Source: Ascaris suum | Taxonomy: Eukaryota; Nematoda; Chromadorea; Rhabditida; Ascarididae | DNA: 64,000 nt | Reading direction: 5' to 3' | NCBI GenBank assembly: GCA_013433145.1 | Contig: CM024169.1 | Location: forward strand, 9,928,817-9,992,816 | Shown here: piece after piece, positions 38,001 through 50,132 of the stretch | Layout of the letters: each line of letters opens with the position of its first letter | Numbering within the stretch: position 1 is the stretch's first letter | Position numbers and translations under genes: made by a program | Notes under the pieces: model-generated | What the model was told of the DNA's origin: nothing | Seen by the model: only the letters and a program-made list of their open reading frames with translations | The model's database searches: none

Positions 38001-41000
38001 AAACAAGAAGTTCCTCTTATATTTTTCAGGATTGTGCATTACGTAAAAATGAAGCTCTGTAGTGGAAGCTTAATTAATTAATTAAGATTTTCTCTTCAGA
38101 ACGCCGTAACAGTGAATTGCATTGTGAGCACACCTGAGGGATCGTTCGAGGATTTCACACAAATGACAGCATTTCGAACGGCACAGATCATTGTTCGTGG
38201 CAGGTATAACCTCGCCATTATTCGCTATTTTTTGAACCAATTTTGATGAATCCATTTTGTCCAATGTGGTTTGTTTGGAATGGATGAGTTTTTCAATGCG
38301 CGGCAGTATTAGTTATCAGCCGTGATGTATTATTCAATTCGCATATCGGTCTGGCAACTTGTAAGTTACAGCAGCTCCTCTTTGAAATCCGCTTCGAATA
38401 AAAATTAGCTCAAACTCATTACTGCAACGAAAGTTGAGAATGCCGCAAGTCTTCTTTTAAATATCTTCTGAAAAGGTTCAAACTGCAAGTATTTAAATCC
38501 TATTAATCATTCGTTTTTTTTCTTGGTAAGTATCGGATCTTAGATCACGGGGTCTCCTGAGGGGAAAAAATATACCTCTGACAAAGAGGGAAGATTTGAA
38601 GAAGGTTGGTGTCAAAAATCGGCACTGATTATTCTCTCGCAACCAAGGATATGATAAGCTCAATCACCAAACCCAAACCTTCGCAGTGGCGTCTCACCAG
38701 CGCTGCCTTCCCTGTATTTATCCACTTCCACCGGCCCGCAGACTGTCGTGGCCACGCGAATATCAATGGAAAATTTTCATTTTCTGTGTATGTAGCGTTG
38801 CCGTCACCAAATTTCGTTTTCGCTGCATGCTTATGAAGGAAACTTCACGGATACCAGATTTTGTGGTCGGCGTAATATGTCTGAAGGCGCGCTATTAGGA
38901 TTCCACGTCAAGAAGAGTGTGCGTTGCCCGCCCATATTCATTGAGGGAGAAATTAGAAGATTTGGCTTCCTAACCTCGCGGCTTCCATATGTTGTTCTTG
39001 AATTGCCAATAAAATCAGAATCTTATCTTATCATTTGACATTTATTTTCTATATTATCTACTCGTTTGGCAATTTTGCTGCTGAGTGAGGGAAAGGACTG
39101 AAGTTGATGTTGCAGTGCTTACTGAAAGAGCAACTGTAGAATACAGCATCCATCGTTATGGTTGCTTGCAGGACATTGTTTGTGAATCCATATGCACTAA
39201 TCGAATATTCGGATATTGTGGCAAATGTTGTGGAGAAGAGTGGACGAAGCTGCAAAATTCAGCTCGATGTAAGTTGCTTAGTACTTCCTTCGGTGAGCAA
39301 AACGAGTAAGGATGGGGCAGGGTTGATCGGTATCATTCTAGACATAACATCTGTAGAAGAGGTGGGCAAACGAGGAAGGGGCTATAATACCGTCCTCATC
39401 CCCATCTCTGCAATACAAGTTGTATTCTGCTGCAACTATAACTCACTGCTCTCCGGAAAACTCATTTACTGAGGATGTGCCACATTTTTCGCATTCACAG
39501 CTGTCGACCGGTTTCGTTCTCATGAATTCGTTAGCCTAGGTTTTGTGTACTGTTGGCTTTGGAATAGTTTTGACATGTGGCTATCCGTTTACGATTCCAC
39601 TCCTCACCCACGGATGAGTCGCTTAAGGTATAAGCGTCGGTTTCTATATAGGAACAGGTCGTAAGGGAGGTGCCGTATGAAGGGAAACGAACAATAGGTG
39701 AGGGCAGTGCGAAGAATTAAGAAATTCATTATACTAATATAAACATTTCAGAAGATTATTTAGAACGCTTCAGAAAATGTTTGTGGATTATTTTTGGCGC
39801 TGAGATTGCAGTTTTTTTTTCGAGAACCGAAAATAATGGCGTGCAAGGATTTGCGTAACACCCTGTTTTGAGGCTTCAGATATCGTTAGAAAGTTTCGGA
39901 GCTTCGAAACGCGTGTGAAAATATACTGAAAGATTCACATCGGGAGTCGAGATAGCATATATTTCAGTTAGAGGGGAAGAGGGACTGAAAGTTGGCTAGT
40001 CGATGAGGTAAATAAATTAAGGGAAAATTGTTGCGCTGTCAAACTTAACTAAAGATTCTCTAGTTAGGGAGCAGTTGCGAATTTCAGGTGAACCTTGTAT
40101 TATTTTAAAAATCGTGACGTTTATGATGAACGGTTTATTTGTTTGATCGTGCTCCTCTGTAGTATTTTCGATATCTGCAGCATCAGATAAATTGATGAAC
40201 TGTGCCAATAATGCTTTACATGTGTTATACAAGCATCACTATCATACTTATGTGTTATACAAGAAATAATTTATAGAGGGTTTCTAGGTCGTAGGGGTTC
40301 ACGTAAAGGGAAAGAGGGATTCCGCGAAATTTTTATCTTTCAGTTGGCAATCGAGATAAATTAACTTTCATTTTTATATTCTAATTCCCATTTTTATATT
40401 CTTTGTTATATAAGTAGCCTTTTTCATTTTAAACTTGATTGCCTTAAATAAGAAACTACGAAATAACAAAATGTTTACTTTAGTTTAAGTTATCTATTTG
40501 TAGTTTATGGATTTCGACGACTTACAAACGTCGCTTCGGATTTTCTGCAGGAGTCCGGCAACAGGTCTCAAAGAGCGTCTGAACGATCCGAATAGTATGT
40601 TTTCCAAGGTTATGTCCTCAGCACTAATCGTTGGCAAACTTAAACTAACTTTGATTGCTGGGACAGGGAAAGACTGGAAATTTGAGTAGCCATACTTTGA
40701 AAGCTAAAGATAATGATGGAAAAGGAGGACATAATTGAGTATGTCGAAATACATCCGTCCGAGTGAGCGTATTGCCTTGTATGAATCTGGAACAAAAGCT
40801 TTTTGAAAAATTATTGCCTACTATCATGAATTGCTCATAATTGGCGAATGTTCTGCTGTGTGGTTTGAAATAACGTCGATTGATGTACGATGTTACTTTA
40901 AGATAAAATGGTTAAAACAAATATTGCACTAATAAAATAGTATTTTTGGCGATGGTTATTGGCATCACATTCACTGGTCATTGAACAGTAGTAGTGTTTT

Positions 41001-44000
41001 GATGAAATTCGTATGTTGGTTTTGAAGTGGGAGTGAAGTGTTTATGAATGGGCATACTTGAGTTTGTTATTGAAACGCGAATAGAGAATTTTATGCGTGT
41101 GAGAGCACGTCAGAAGGTTTGTCGCTGAAAAACAGTAGCGTCTTGCGGCCAGAAGAGGTTCAAGAGAAGGGGTGAAAGAGGTTCATCGTGGTTTTGTTGG
41201 ATATAGTCAGAATTCAGAGGTAACAGTTCTCTGGCTACCAAAGACGAAACTTTTTGAAAATAATGTTGGCTTGGAACAAAACTGCTGGAAAGAACTGTTT
41301 TACCATTTCGATATTGGATTTAGATTTAATTCCTGGAGTAAAAATGTGTGAACTGCGATGGAAAACAGCAGCTGTAACCGAAATGAATATTAGCGGAGGC
41401 TTTGGGGCAATAATCCCCGACCACCGTCAGCTGCTTTGACAGGATACCTTTCGTCTTTCCTAGCAACAAATCTAAAGAAGGAGGAGTGTTTCCCAAATTC
41501 CCAACGCCGGGCGCTTGGGCATAAAATGGATTCCCTCCATTATTTCCCTGTCCTTCTCTTCCCTTAGATATAGCCTGCTGGTGGGTAGAGCTAATGCTAT
41601 ATTGTCAAGAACGGAAAGGTATCATTGGCGTGGAATCTGTATTTAATCATGCTGAGCAAAATTTCTTTTGCTTAATGGAGGCATCGATCTGAGAACGTCT
41701 GTGAATTTCACAGGTAGAGGTGGTATTCAGATGCGGTGGCGCAGAAGAAGTACCAGGCGTTGCGTTCGTGCTCAGTCTTCATAAATGTGCTGAAAGAGGT
41801 GGTCGAATGTGACGATATTCCAGAAATACCTACTGAGCTTGGGTTTGTTATCACTTCGTTGTTTTTTTTCATTCAGCGACTACTGTTGAGTTTCGATGAC
41901 AAAGTGACGATTGTTGATGTGCGGTACTGTGACGCAGCCATCTGATATATCCAAATGCTATTATTTTGATAGGATTTTGTTCGCTTATATTTTCCACTTT
42001 AAGGTCGCTGTTGAGAGAAAAGTTTCCACATTTGCGCATTTCAACCGTATTTGAAGACTTTTAATGTGGCTATAACTTAATGAGTCGAACTGGCAACATT
42101 TTTGAAAATTTCAATCAAAAACTTTTGAAAGCCTCTGAATTCGGCCACGAATAGTTTCTAAGTTTAGTTTTTCATGAGAGAAACGGTTTGGAGGGAATCA
42201 TCAACAGAGTTTTGGGCTGTCTTTTTTATTTTTATCTGTTTATTTATTTACTTTTATCTTTATTTTTTGGGGCGGCTGGATTCGAGGTGACAGTTAGAAG
42301 CTTTGACATAATGAGGAAAAAATTTCGCGCTATGAGGGGTCGCCGGCAAGCATAAGGATGTATTCTCTCCAACTTGTAATTTATCTGAATGCTTAAATGA
42401 AACCATAGTTAAGTATTTAAATGTTGTTGATATTGTACAGGTGTAGTGGGTATCGCAGGTAGTCTCTTCGTTTAGAGCTAAGGAAAATGAGGCGGTGGCC
42501 GAGTGGTATGTGCCATCGAAATACCGCAAATTCGAATTGATACCGGCGGATGCGCAGGCAGTTTTCGTGAATATGGAGCTCATCAAGGAGTATAGTCCAG
42601 TATTGGCCGAGTCTCCCGCTATCTTCTCTGACTATTGCATGCTCCCGGTTAGTTGTTATGCTATAGCTTGAGATCATTTAAATGTCGTTATGGTGATGGT
42701 ATGTTTTCATCTAGTTCATTTCTGGTGGACACAGTGGATGTGGCGATCGGTGAAGTGCCTGAACCACTCGCCAAGTTTGGTTGCTGTTAGAATTTTCAGA
42801 AAATACAAAGCTGCTGCTGATGTATTCCTTGGAAGGGAGCCATAAACCCTAATGCACATTTATAGGCTGTAATTTTCTGAGGGAAGATTGGGATGGAGGA
42901 AGAGTGTTTTCTCTCCGTAAATTTAAAGGCTTCTCGATAGTACATGATGTGTAAAGTAACGAGCAAGGAAAGTGAGGCGGTAGAGGATCTCCATCCTGAT
43001 GTTCGAAGATCTTAAACATAATGAGGCGAAATCCCGGAGTAAAAAGTGATCCACGTTGATTTGGAAATTTTAATTTTGAACATCAGTATATAAAAATCTC
43101 TAAGTGTTCCAAGCTGTTTAATTGTCGTTTGGTCGTTTTTGCCATTGATCTCAAAAAATGCCATCGTTTTTGCCGTGCAGAGAGCGTTGCAGAATATATG
43201 GCGCCTAAGAAGATTTTCCATCCGTGTGACAAAATTTTTCTTTTGCATTTATACATAATTGCCGATTGCTTATGCCTCCGGCAATCCTCGCAAGTTTTGT
43301 GAATTGCCAAAAGATAATGGTGTGTTTTGTTTTAATGAGCTTTTACTCATATTGCAGCAGTTCACATCAGCCGAGTTGATTACAGCCCTCAACGTTCTGT
43401 TCCGCAATCGTCGCACTGGTCGATTCCATTCAGTTACACGTAAGCTTCGGTTTCCACTTTTGTGTACGTGTTCGAAGCATTTGGTATGTGTTTAACGTAA
43501 GTATATTGCATGTATGCAACATAGATATATCAGTGTAGGCAAAAATACGGTTTCTGGGTGTACTTTAATTTTGACCTGTTCGATAGATTTAAACAGCCAG
43601 TGATAGTTTGGATTTGTGTAGGCGTTGAATATTTCATATAACGAGTTATCCGAGCACCTGATTTCAATTCACCTCAACGCCGTGTCTTTCCGTCGCGTGG
43701 ATATTTTTCTCGAAGTTTTTCTTTCTCTATTGGACGTCATAGGCTTTGCAGTGGGGTGATGTTCGTAAAACGTTATATTTCCGAAGCTGCTCATTGCTAA
43801 AACCTCATCAAAAAATTGCCCACTCTTCAGTCTTCACCGTTTCCAATTCGTGTAATGAGCATTTTCTGGAGATTACGTTGAGGGATGATAAGGAAGAGGA
43901 GGGGAAATATATCTTTGTGTTTCACAAGAAGGCGATATTGGTATTGCGATTTTGCAATGTCAATGAGAGTTTCTCACAGAGGTTTTTCAGTCGAGAATAT

Positions 44001-44291
44001 GGAAACACTCTATAAATGTGCTGGTCTTTTCGATTGTCTTCGCCCGATGTGCGATTCGTTCTCAAAGGGCATTTGTGTTGACGCTGTTATTAAGGGCGAC
44101 TGGTATCGTCTCAAATGTATGCTTCAAATTCAGGTACATAATCGCTTTGTGTGTTTTTACCGTTTCCTGTCCAGTCGAAGCATTCCGTAAGACCTCAAAT
44201 TAAACCCAGAGTTACATTTTCAATTAAATAGATATAGATACAAGAGAAACCGATGTAAATAAATAAACAAGTAAATGGACATATATATGCA

Positions 44292-44350
<59 letters not shown>

Positions 44351-46799
44351 TTGTTTAACTTTGCATATGTATACTTACCTACTTGTTTGTACTTACATTT
44401 ACGTTTATGTTTATTTTTATATTTACGTTTGCATGTTTACATGTACATATTAATATTTATGTTCATGTTTTTACAAATTTGTACCTGCGTATTTGTATTT
44501 CATTTATATTTATATACTTATTGCTTTGATTTTCAGAAAAGCTTTGCAAGTTTCTGGTAAAATGCTCTTTTGTGCGGCAGGTTTCATAATTGAAATCTGC
44601 TAAGAACGCCCACAGATCTCCATGTTCGCCTCTCTTCTTCAGTATCCCCGTTTTCATTTAGAGTATGACTGGGACAGAGACAACTCATGCCCCTAGGATT
44701 GCCCCTTATTGTTTGTTGCGTTCATCACCGCTTTGAGTCTACTGCATCATTTTTGGTGCAGTGGGATCGTTTTCGATTCGAGCCATCAGGATGACATGAT
44801 CCATAAAAGGAGAAGTTGGGCACTGCAGAGTCGAAGTCCAGTATCGCGTCAGCGAAGCTTATTGGAGACATTTCCCTGTGAACTGCGGCTGATAAGTACT
44901 CAAAGGAAAAGTGCATAGTTGAAAACATTCGCTTGTTTGGAAGATGTGACGAAAGCGGTTCAGTTTTTCGAATTTCTTGCTTACTAATTTTTCAGTTCTA
45001 TCTCGGTCTAATGTTTTCCTTTTTTGAAAGTTTCAATGAACACTTTCTGTCAAGTGGCTTCTGAAATGCAAAAAACCAATATTCCTTTTTTATTTTCATC
45101 ACACATTTCTCCGTAAATCTTTCTCATGCGAATGCAATAGGCGAGAATGGAGTCTTCTTAGAGGAGCAGGAGGTGCCTCTACTCGAAATAACCGAAGAAT
45201 TGCACGCGAATTTCAGCGGTCATGGCAGACGTTTAAGGCTTGGAAGCTCTGAAGGATGATGCATTGCTTCCACTATAGAAGGAAGATTAGCAGCCAATGC
45301 AATCACTGAGGAATTTAATCATCGACTCTAATTACTCGAAAGTGCAATCATTGAATGTCGCGGATGTCACCGGAAAGAAACAAGAGAAGCAAGCCGATCC
45401 CCATCTTGACACGACAAGATCCGAGGTGCTCGCGATTATCAGGCAGATTCGATATGAGAATCGGAGTTCGACAAGGCTTGATGCTTCCGCCATTATTTTT
45501 CAGCTTCGTCTTTGGTGACATGTTATGACGTGAAGCTCAGTAATTCGGCTTCCCGTATCACGTTCTACCTAGCTAGTCCCAGAACAATTTGCCTCGATTA
45601 TTTGGGTGACGTAAGTCCTCCATATGCCGTGAGGACAGCTCTAAAAAGATGTGGACGCAGTAGTGGATTGTAACTTGAGCTGTAGGCCACTTGATGATTT
45701 AAAATTAGGGCGCTGATTATACACTCCTTGGGACTGCATTTCCCGACATTGTGATCCAGCAAACTGCTTGAATATATCGACCATATCCTCGTGCGACCTG
45801 GGATCAACAGGAAGTCGCGCGGAAGGTGTTTCCGATAGAATTATCGAATCTACGATTGCATTTAACATTGCTTATGCTTCAGCGTTGTCTGCTGTTTACT
45901 ATGATATACACATGTGGAAAAATGAGATTTACGAGACTCATATTTTATTTTAGGAAGCCTCAGTGGAGACTAATAGCACCTCAGAAACATAGAGACTCGA
46001 TGCACTGGAGTGGAGATTCCCCGAAATCATTTTTAGGTTTGCATGGAAACTGCAGTAGCAAACAAGAGCTGCACCGCCTCGAAGGACAATGTCTGAGAGC
46101 CACGGTGTAGTAGTACACTCGTTGAAGAGGACAAAACGATAAACGATCATCAAGCCGGTCTCGTTCGGCGAAGTAAACGTGGAATTGAAGCGTGGAAGGG
46201 ACTGGGATATTGCCAAGAGAATCTTCAAAACAGGAGCTTAGGTGATATCTTCAAAGAGGAGGGTACAGGCTAATAAGCACGACTTGGTGCGATATGCAGT
46301 CAATGCTGGCTTTTCTGAAAAAGAAGAATGGCAGGATAATATTTTGTGTGGTAGAGAAGTTGATACAGCGAACAGTCGAACCGGCCTCACTGCGTATAAG
46401 TAAATAAGTAAGTTTGCAACCTAGAATAGTATCCACGCATCCCATTAGGTACCAATGTCCTTCAAACGAAGATGTTGTACGTTATGCTACGTGAAACCAC
46501 TCTTTTTGCAGGGCTTGAGTAAGCCTATGTTCTTTGAGCGAAAACACTTTCTGTAGGTAGTGGTCTGAACTGTTTTACAGGCAACTCGACGAAAATGTCG
46601 GGAGCCGAACCGGTTGCTGTTGGCCGATATACTCAGCAGTATCGCCGGCCTGGTAAGAGATACAGCGAATGTTTTGGAACGCTTGCAAGGTGCTGGTCTT
46701 GCTGATATTCCGATGGGCATTGGAACAGCACTTATGGTTGCAGTCACGGAGGCTCGTGCTGGATGCGAGCAGTCCGAAGCGATGCGTCTCATCCTTTAA
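32100..46799 (+). CDS. AT-hook protein with two BTB/POZ-like domains (12 exons)
   Basis: Exons: 32100-32178, 32651-32795, 35096-35192, 36610-36762, 38100-38203, 39172-39268, 40504-40594, 41731-41846, 42447-42647, 43358-43439, 43991-44133, 46581-46799. All phases agree and give 508 residues. A Ser run precedes KRKRGRPRK (residues 55-63), a textbook AT-hook for AT-rich minor grooves. [10 protein letters not shown] (125-134) is an acidic-flanked hydrophobic patch like a SUMO-interaction motif. Two BTB-like units follow. The first is [20 protein letters not shown], then KIQLDFMDFDDL and [12 protein letters not shown]. The second is [20 protein letters not shown], then [12 protein letters not shown] and [14 protein letters not shown]. 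The C-terminus is helical ([20 protein letters not shown]). The family suggests a nuclear, dimerising chromatin or ubiquitin-ligase adaptor, but I cannot name the gene. Exon 9 may start at 42459. Acceptors of exons 4 and 9 are the weakest; open stretches at 37770, 43181 and 43622 were left out. Confidence 0.72.
32448..32462 (+). repeat. Poly-G run of 15
   Basis: Run of 15 G on the plus strand within the first intron of the AT-hook/BTB gene, flanked by GGA repeats that extend the purine tract. Confidence 0.98.
38069..38086. repeat. Perfect 18-bp palindrome before an exon
   Basis: CTTAATTAATTAATTAAG is its own reverse complement and ends 13 bases before the start of exon 5 of the AT-hook/BTB gene. 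In RNA it could form a hairpin over the branch/polypyrimidine region. It may simply be low-complexity TTAA repeats. Confidence 0.9.
44295..44348. repeat. (AT)n microsatellite, about 27 units
   Basis: Uninterrupted AT dinucleotide repeat in the last intron of the AT-hook/BTB gene. Open frames across it (repeating Tyr-Ile) are artefacts. Confidence 0.98.
45400..45520 (+). mobile_element. Scrap of a LINE reverse transcriptase in an intron
   Basis: The plus-strand frame at 45463-45519 reads [19 protein letters not shown], very close to the RT motif VRQGCxLSPxLFNFxLD of RTE/CR1-like elements. Upstream sequence ([18 protein letters not shown]) is compatible with the preceding RT region. I could not find the catalytic YADD box downstream, and frames are broken, so only a fragment remains. 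It lies in the 2.4 kb last intron of the AT-hook/BTB gene, in the same orientation. Confidence 0.5.
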
Positions 46800-49700
46800 T
46801 CGTTTTTGCAGCCATGCATGTTGGTTGACCACGCTGTTTTACTTTACTCCATTGCAAGCAAGTATTACTTGGCCAAATTTGTTTCATTTCGATTTTTGAA
46901 TGGAGTCATTCAGTAATTTTGCGGTAGTGTATTTCTCTCTTTGCCATTTAGCCGTCACTTATTTCTACCGGTCGATTTCTATATGCCACAAGATTGAGAG
47001 TACAGAGCTACAAGGTGCATAAATTATAGTCGAATTTTCCATATAGGAAAGGGAAAGGGATGGGAAGATGGCTATTTCTATGAGGGTCCTCCGCGATGAT
47101 ACTGAATTCTGATGGATCATTGAAACCATGGAAGTATTCAGTTGCTAAGAACAAATTTGCTTTGGTTGTTTTTACGATTTCAGCTTTCGACATCGGTTTG
47201 TCCAATTGTTCGCACTATAAAATGGAGCCAGTGAAAATCGGCATTGTTTTGCATCGCTTAATCGCTAGAGATTGATGTCTGGTTGGTTAATCGAACGAAA
47301 AATAGGCTCACTTTTCTTCATCCATCATAGCTATCGATGTCGTTAAATAGATGGACGATTAGGTCCTTATGGAGTGTGGTAAAATTGTTGCATGATCATC
47401 ATTGAGTTGTATTCGTTCTGCTGTACAATTTCCTGTCTGGCTGCACTGCATGTGATGTTTTTCTCTCAGTTGGCCTTAATATTCAATGTTTTTTCTAACT
47501 GTTCTTGTTTCGATTATTTATTTTATGATTTGTATTACTAAATTACTAAATTCAAAAAGTTTTTTACGTGAATTGAACACTATAGGCGCGCTTAGAATTG
47601 TAACTGAATAAACTAAGGGTCATTTCATGAACGTGGAGAGTAATGGTCGTAGAGGATTACTGGGCTGCGTCCCTGGCTGGCCTCGTTGCATGTTTCTGTT
47701 GCGTTCATCCACGTGGAAAATGGATGCCAGCTTCTTCTCTGTTGAATATTTCTGGCATTAAGGGGTCAAGGGTTGTAGCGCCCTCGGAAGAGCATTTTTC
47801 TCCAACAGGAAGTTCTACTCACAGGACGCAATGGGTCGACGTTTTATCGCACTGTCTGATAAGAGGTTAATTTCTTCGGCCCCGCCTGAACTTATTTTGC
47901 AGCTGTGGAATGTAGACATGATAAAAGCGCTTCTGTCGATGAATATGCCACTATGGCAGCCTCAAATGGTTTTAATCAATGTAGAGTGATTGCTCTTGCC
48001 TCGTTTATGGACGTGATATGTGCCAGTCCATTTCATTGTGTTGTTGATGGTGAATTGTTGAAGATTCAGAAATGGATTGAATATTGCTGACTGAAGTAGT
48101 CCACTTTGTTGTTTCTTATTGAGCAGTGATGTGATTTCTGTTGTATTGATGATGGAGTTTGTCGCATTGCTATGAACCAGTGGAAGTCGGTTGCAATTCG
48201 GATTGTTGCCAATGTCTTTTTTAAAGTTTTTATGCGGAGTGATCACAAATTGTAGTCATAAAATCTTCCATTAAACATCGTCGTTCTCTGCGTTATTGAA
48301 CAATTTTATAGTGTTGAATCGTTGCAGTGCGATTTCTATTATTTCCACTATGTGCAGCGTAGAATTGATTATTTATCATTAACAAGATCGTTACAGTTCC
48401 GCTAAGAAGGCGATTGTGTGAACGTCGCTCATCGTATACATGAGATCATCGTCGAAAATCTGGGATGTTTCAGCTGATGTTTTTATTTACGATATGACCG
48501 GTTTGAGGCAAGTAGGGCATTGTGTTTGCTTGTTGTGAATTTTATTGAAGCAACTTGAAACAGGAAAAGAATAACTTGCTCGGTCGTAGAACACCGTTCC
48601 AGAGTGAAATTTAAAACGGTGTTTTAGATATCCTGAAGTCACTTCTAAATGGCTAGCGCGGTGGTCGACCGCGTTCAGTGCAAAGGCCGACTCCCTCAGA
48701 CATTTTTATGCAGAGGTTTGTACAGCTTCTGCAAAACTACATCTACCATTTTCTTTGTATGAAGCTGGTCTGGTTCATTTCACGTTTATTATGATCTTCA
48801 TTGCTGATGACATCTGACTGGGGACAGCGAGGGGGATACTAGAGCGCAGTTTCGCACGTGAAATCCAGTGGGATCGAGAGTGGCACACTTTGGCGTGGTA
48901 ATTTTGTGATTTCTAAATAAGAGACTCGAGGACTATTTCATCTGGGGATAGATATTCAAATAGAAATACTGCACTGTTGCAGTTAGGTTCTCAAAGGAAC
49001 GACTCTTCCGTCCAGTGATAATCTGGTGTCAAGAGGAGCGGCATCTGTTGCCCTCGCCTACCCACCCTCCCCAGCGGTCGAAGCGAAGTGTGGCCAGATT
49101 GTTGTTAGTTGGTGAGAACATGTCTGATTAGTGTATGTATTGTTGGAGGCTGAAGCTGGTTATTCAAAATTAAGCATGGATGACGTGGTTTCATTCCTTC
49201 GCCTCGCATCCCTTTCCCCTCATACTTTCGTAAAAGGGTTTTAGACAAAAGAGTTTTGAAGGGGTGGTTCCTATTCAGAAGAAAAATGTTAAAAGTTCCT
49301 AAAAATAAACGTGTGAAAACCGTCGGGGATTGAAGTTCTTTAAACGAAGCTTGAACTAAAATCATTTGGTAGCCGATGCATCCAGCACCGTTTTATTCGA
49401 ATTATCGGCTCACCAAAGCTGGTTGTTTGAGGGAAATTTGCATAAGAAACCTAGAATTTGTGAGTCACTCAAAGTATGCGAAGATGTTTTTGCAATTTTA
49501 TACTAGGACTTCATAACCTGGTTGCAGAGGCGGACAGACGGTTGTGATTGCGTTTTTTGGTGTTTCGGCTAAATGTAGACCGGTCGTAGCCGCGAACGAT
49601 ATCGCGATTGGATTCAGTCGATGACCTGAGGGGACAGTCTGATCCGGTCTTGATCCTTGTGGGAGGTAGAACTGAAGGAGTGTTGCTCGACTGGGATCAG

Positions 49701-50113
49701 AATCGGACTGAGCCTGGAGTGGCTACTTAGTCGATAGCTCCAAGTAATTCGTGACTGGCGTTTTAAGTCGTTGAGTGGAGTAAAGCTTAACCTGAGTGAA
49801 ATGAAACAAAGATTGAGCTAAATATTGGTATTATTTGGATAAACAAGCCGTACAGGTGGGGTATGTATATTTAACATCTGCTCTACAAATCAGGGTAACT
49901 TACGAATTAGAAGCAGGCGGATATGTGAGTTGAGAAGGGATCTGTGATTGGCACTGCTCGACAGCTTCCCGAGACCTCATCTGACTATGTGTTTTTATTT
50001 TCAGTTATGTACTACGTGAACATGCTTTATGGAAAAGCGGTCTAATACGTTGAAGAGCGTCCCAATTACTTTCTGAATTCGGTATTGATGTTGAAGATTG
50101 CCGTTTGTTTTTT
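46800..50113. other. Intergenic region between the AT-hook/BTB gene and CBP20
   Basis: This holds the 3' end of the AT-hook/BTB transcript and the promoter region of ncbp-2. The only canonical AATAAA noted is at 47607-47612, 808 bases after the stop. A possible small two-exon gene at 47643-47970 is listed separately. The rest, including 48100-50100, shows no domain, RNA gene or clear repeat. Confidence 0.5.
47643..47970 (+). CDS. Possible small unassigned two-exon gene
   Basis: An ATG at 47643 opens a frame starting MVVEDYWAASLAGLVACFCC and reaching a donor-like AAGAG|GTTAAT at 47865. After a 37-base stretch ending in TTTTGCAG, the phase-compatible frame continues AVECRHDKSASVDEYATMAA to a donor-like site near 47970. 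The composition looks protein-like, but there is no recognised domain, no end exon was found, and 37 bases would be very short for an intron in this genome. It may be a chance frame or a piece of an undetected gene. Confidence 0.2.
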
Positions 50114-50115
50114 AG
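50114..50115 (+). promoter_or_regulatory. Candidate trans-splice acceptor of ncbp-2
   Basis: TTTGTTTTTTAG|CTGC ends here, 17 bases before the ATG at 50133. The strong pyrimidine tract and short leader fit spliced-leader addition. Confidence 0.55.
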
Positions 50116-50132
50116 CTGCTCGCGGTGGTTGG

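Noticed and set aside
37775..38062. Open frames that could be an extra exon before exon 5 of the AT-hook/BTB gene
   Set aside because: The donor at the end of the best stretch (CTTAG|GTATGC) is out of phase with exon 5, while exon 4 joins exon 5 directly in phase.
43181..43755. Protein-like stretches at 43181-43293 and 43622-43750 that look like BTB pieces
   Set aside because: Including the second breaks the phase into the 43991 exon, and the first needs an odd acceptor. Exons 9, 10 and 11 join in phase without them and give a continuous BTB-like unit.
32100..46799. First thought to be a cohesin SA/STAG (scc-3) gene because of the KRGRPRK segment
   Set aside because: None of the later exons matches stromalin motifs; they read as BTB-like units instead.
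48650..48710. Segment GCGCGGTGGTCGACCGCGTT near a GCCGACTCCCTC stretch, considered as a tRNA or tRNA-derived SINE
   Set aside because: No cloverleaf with a T-loop GGTTCRANNCC could be drawn, and no poly-A or poly-T tail follows.
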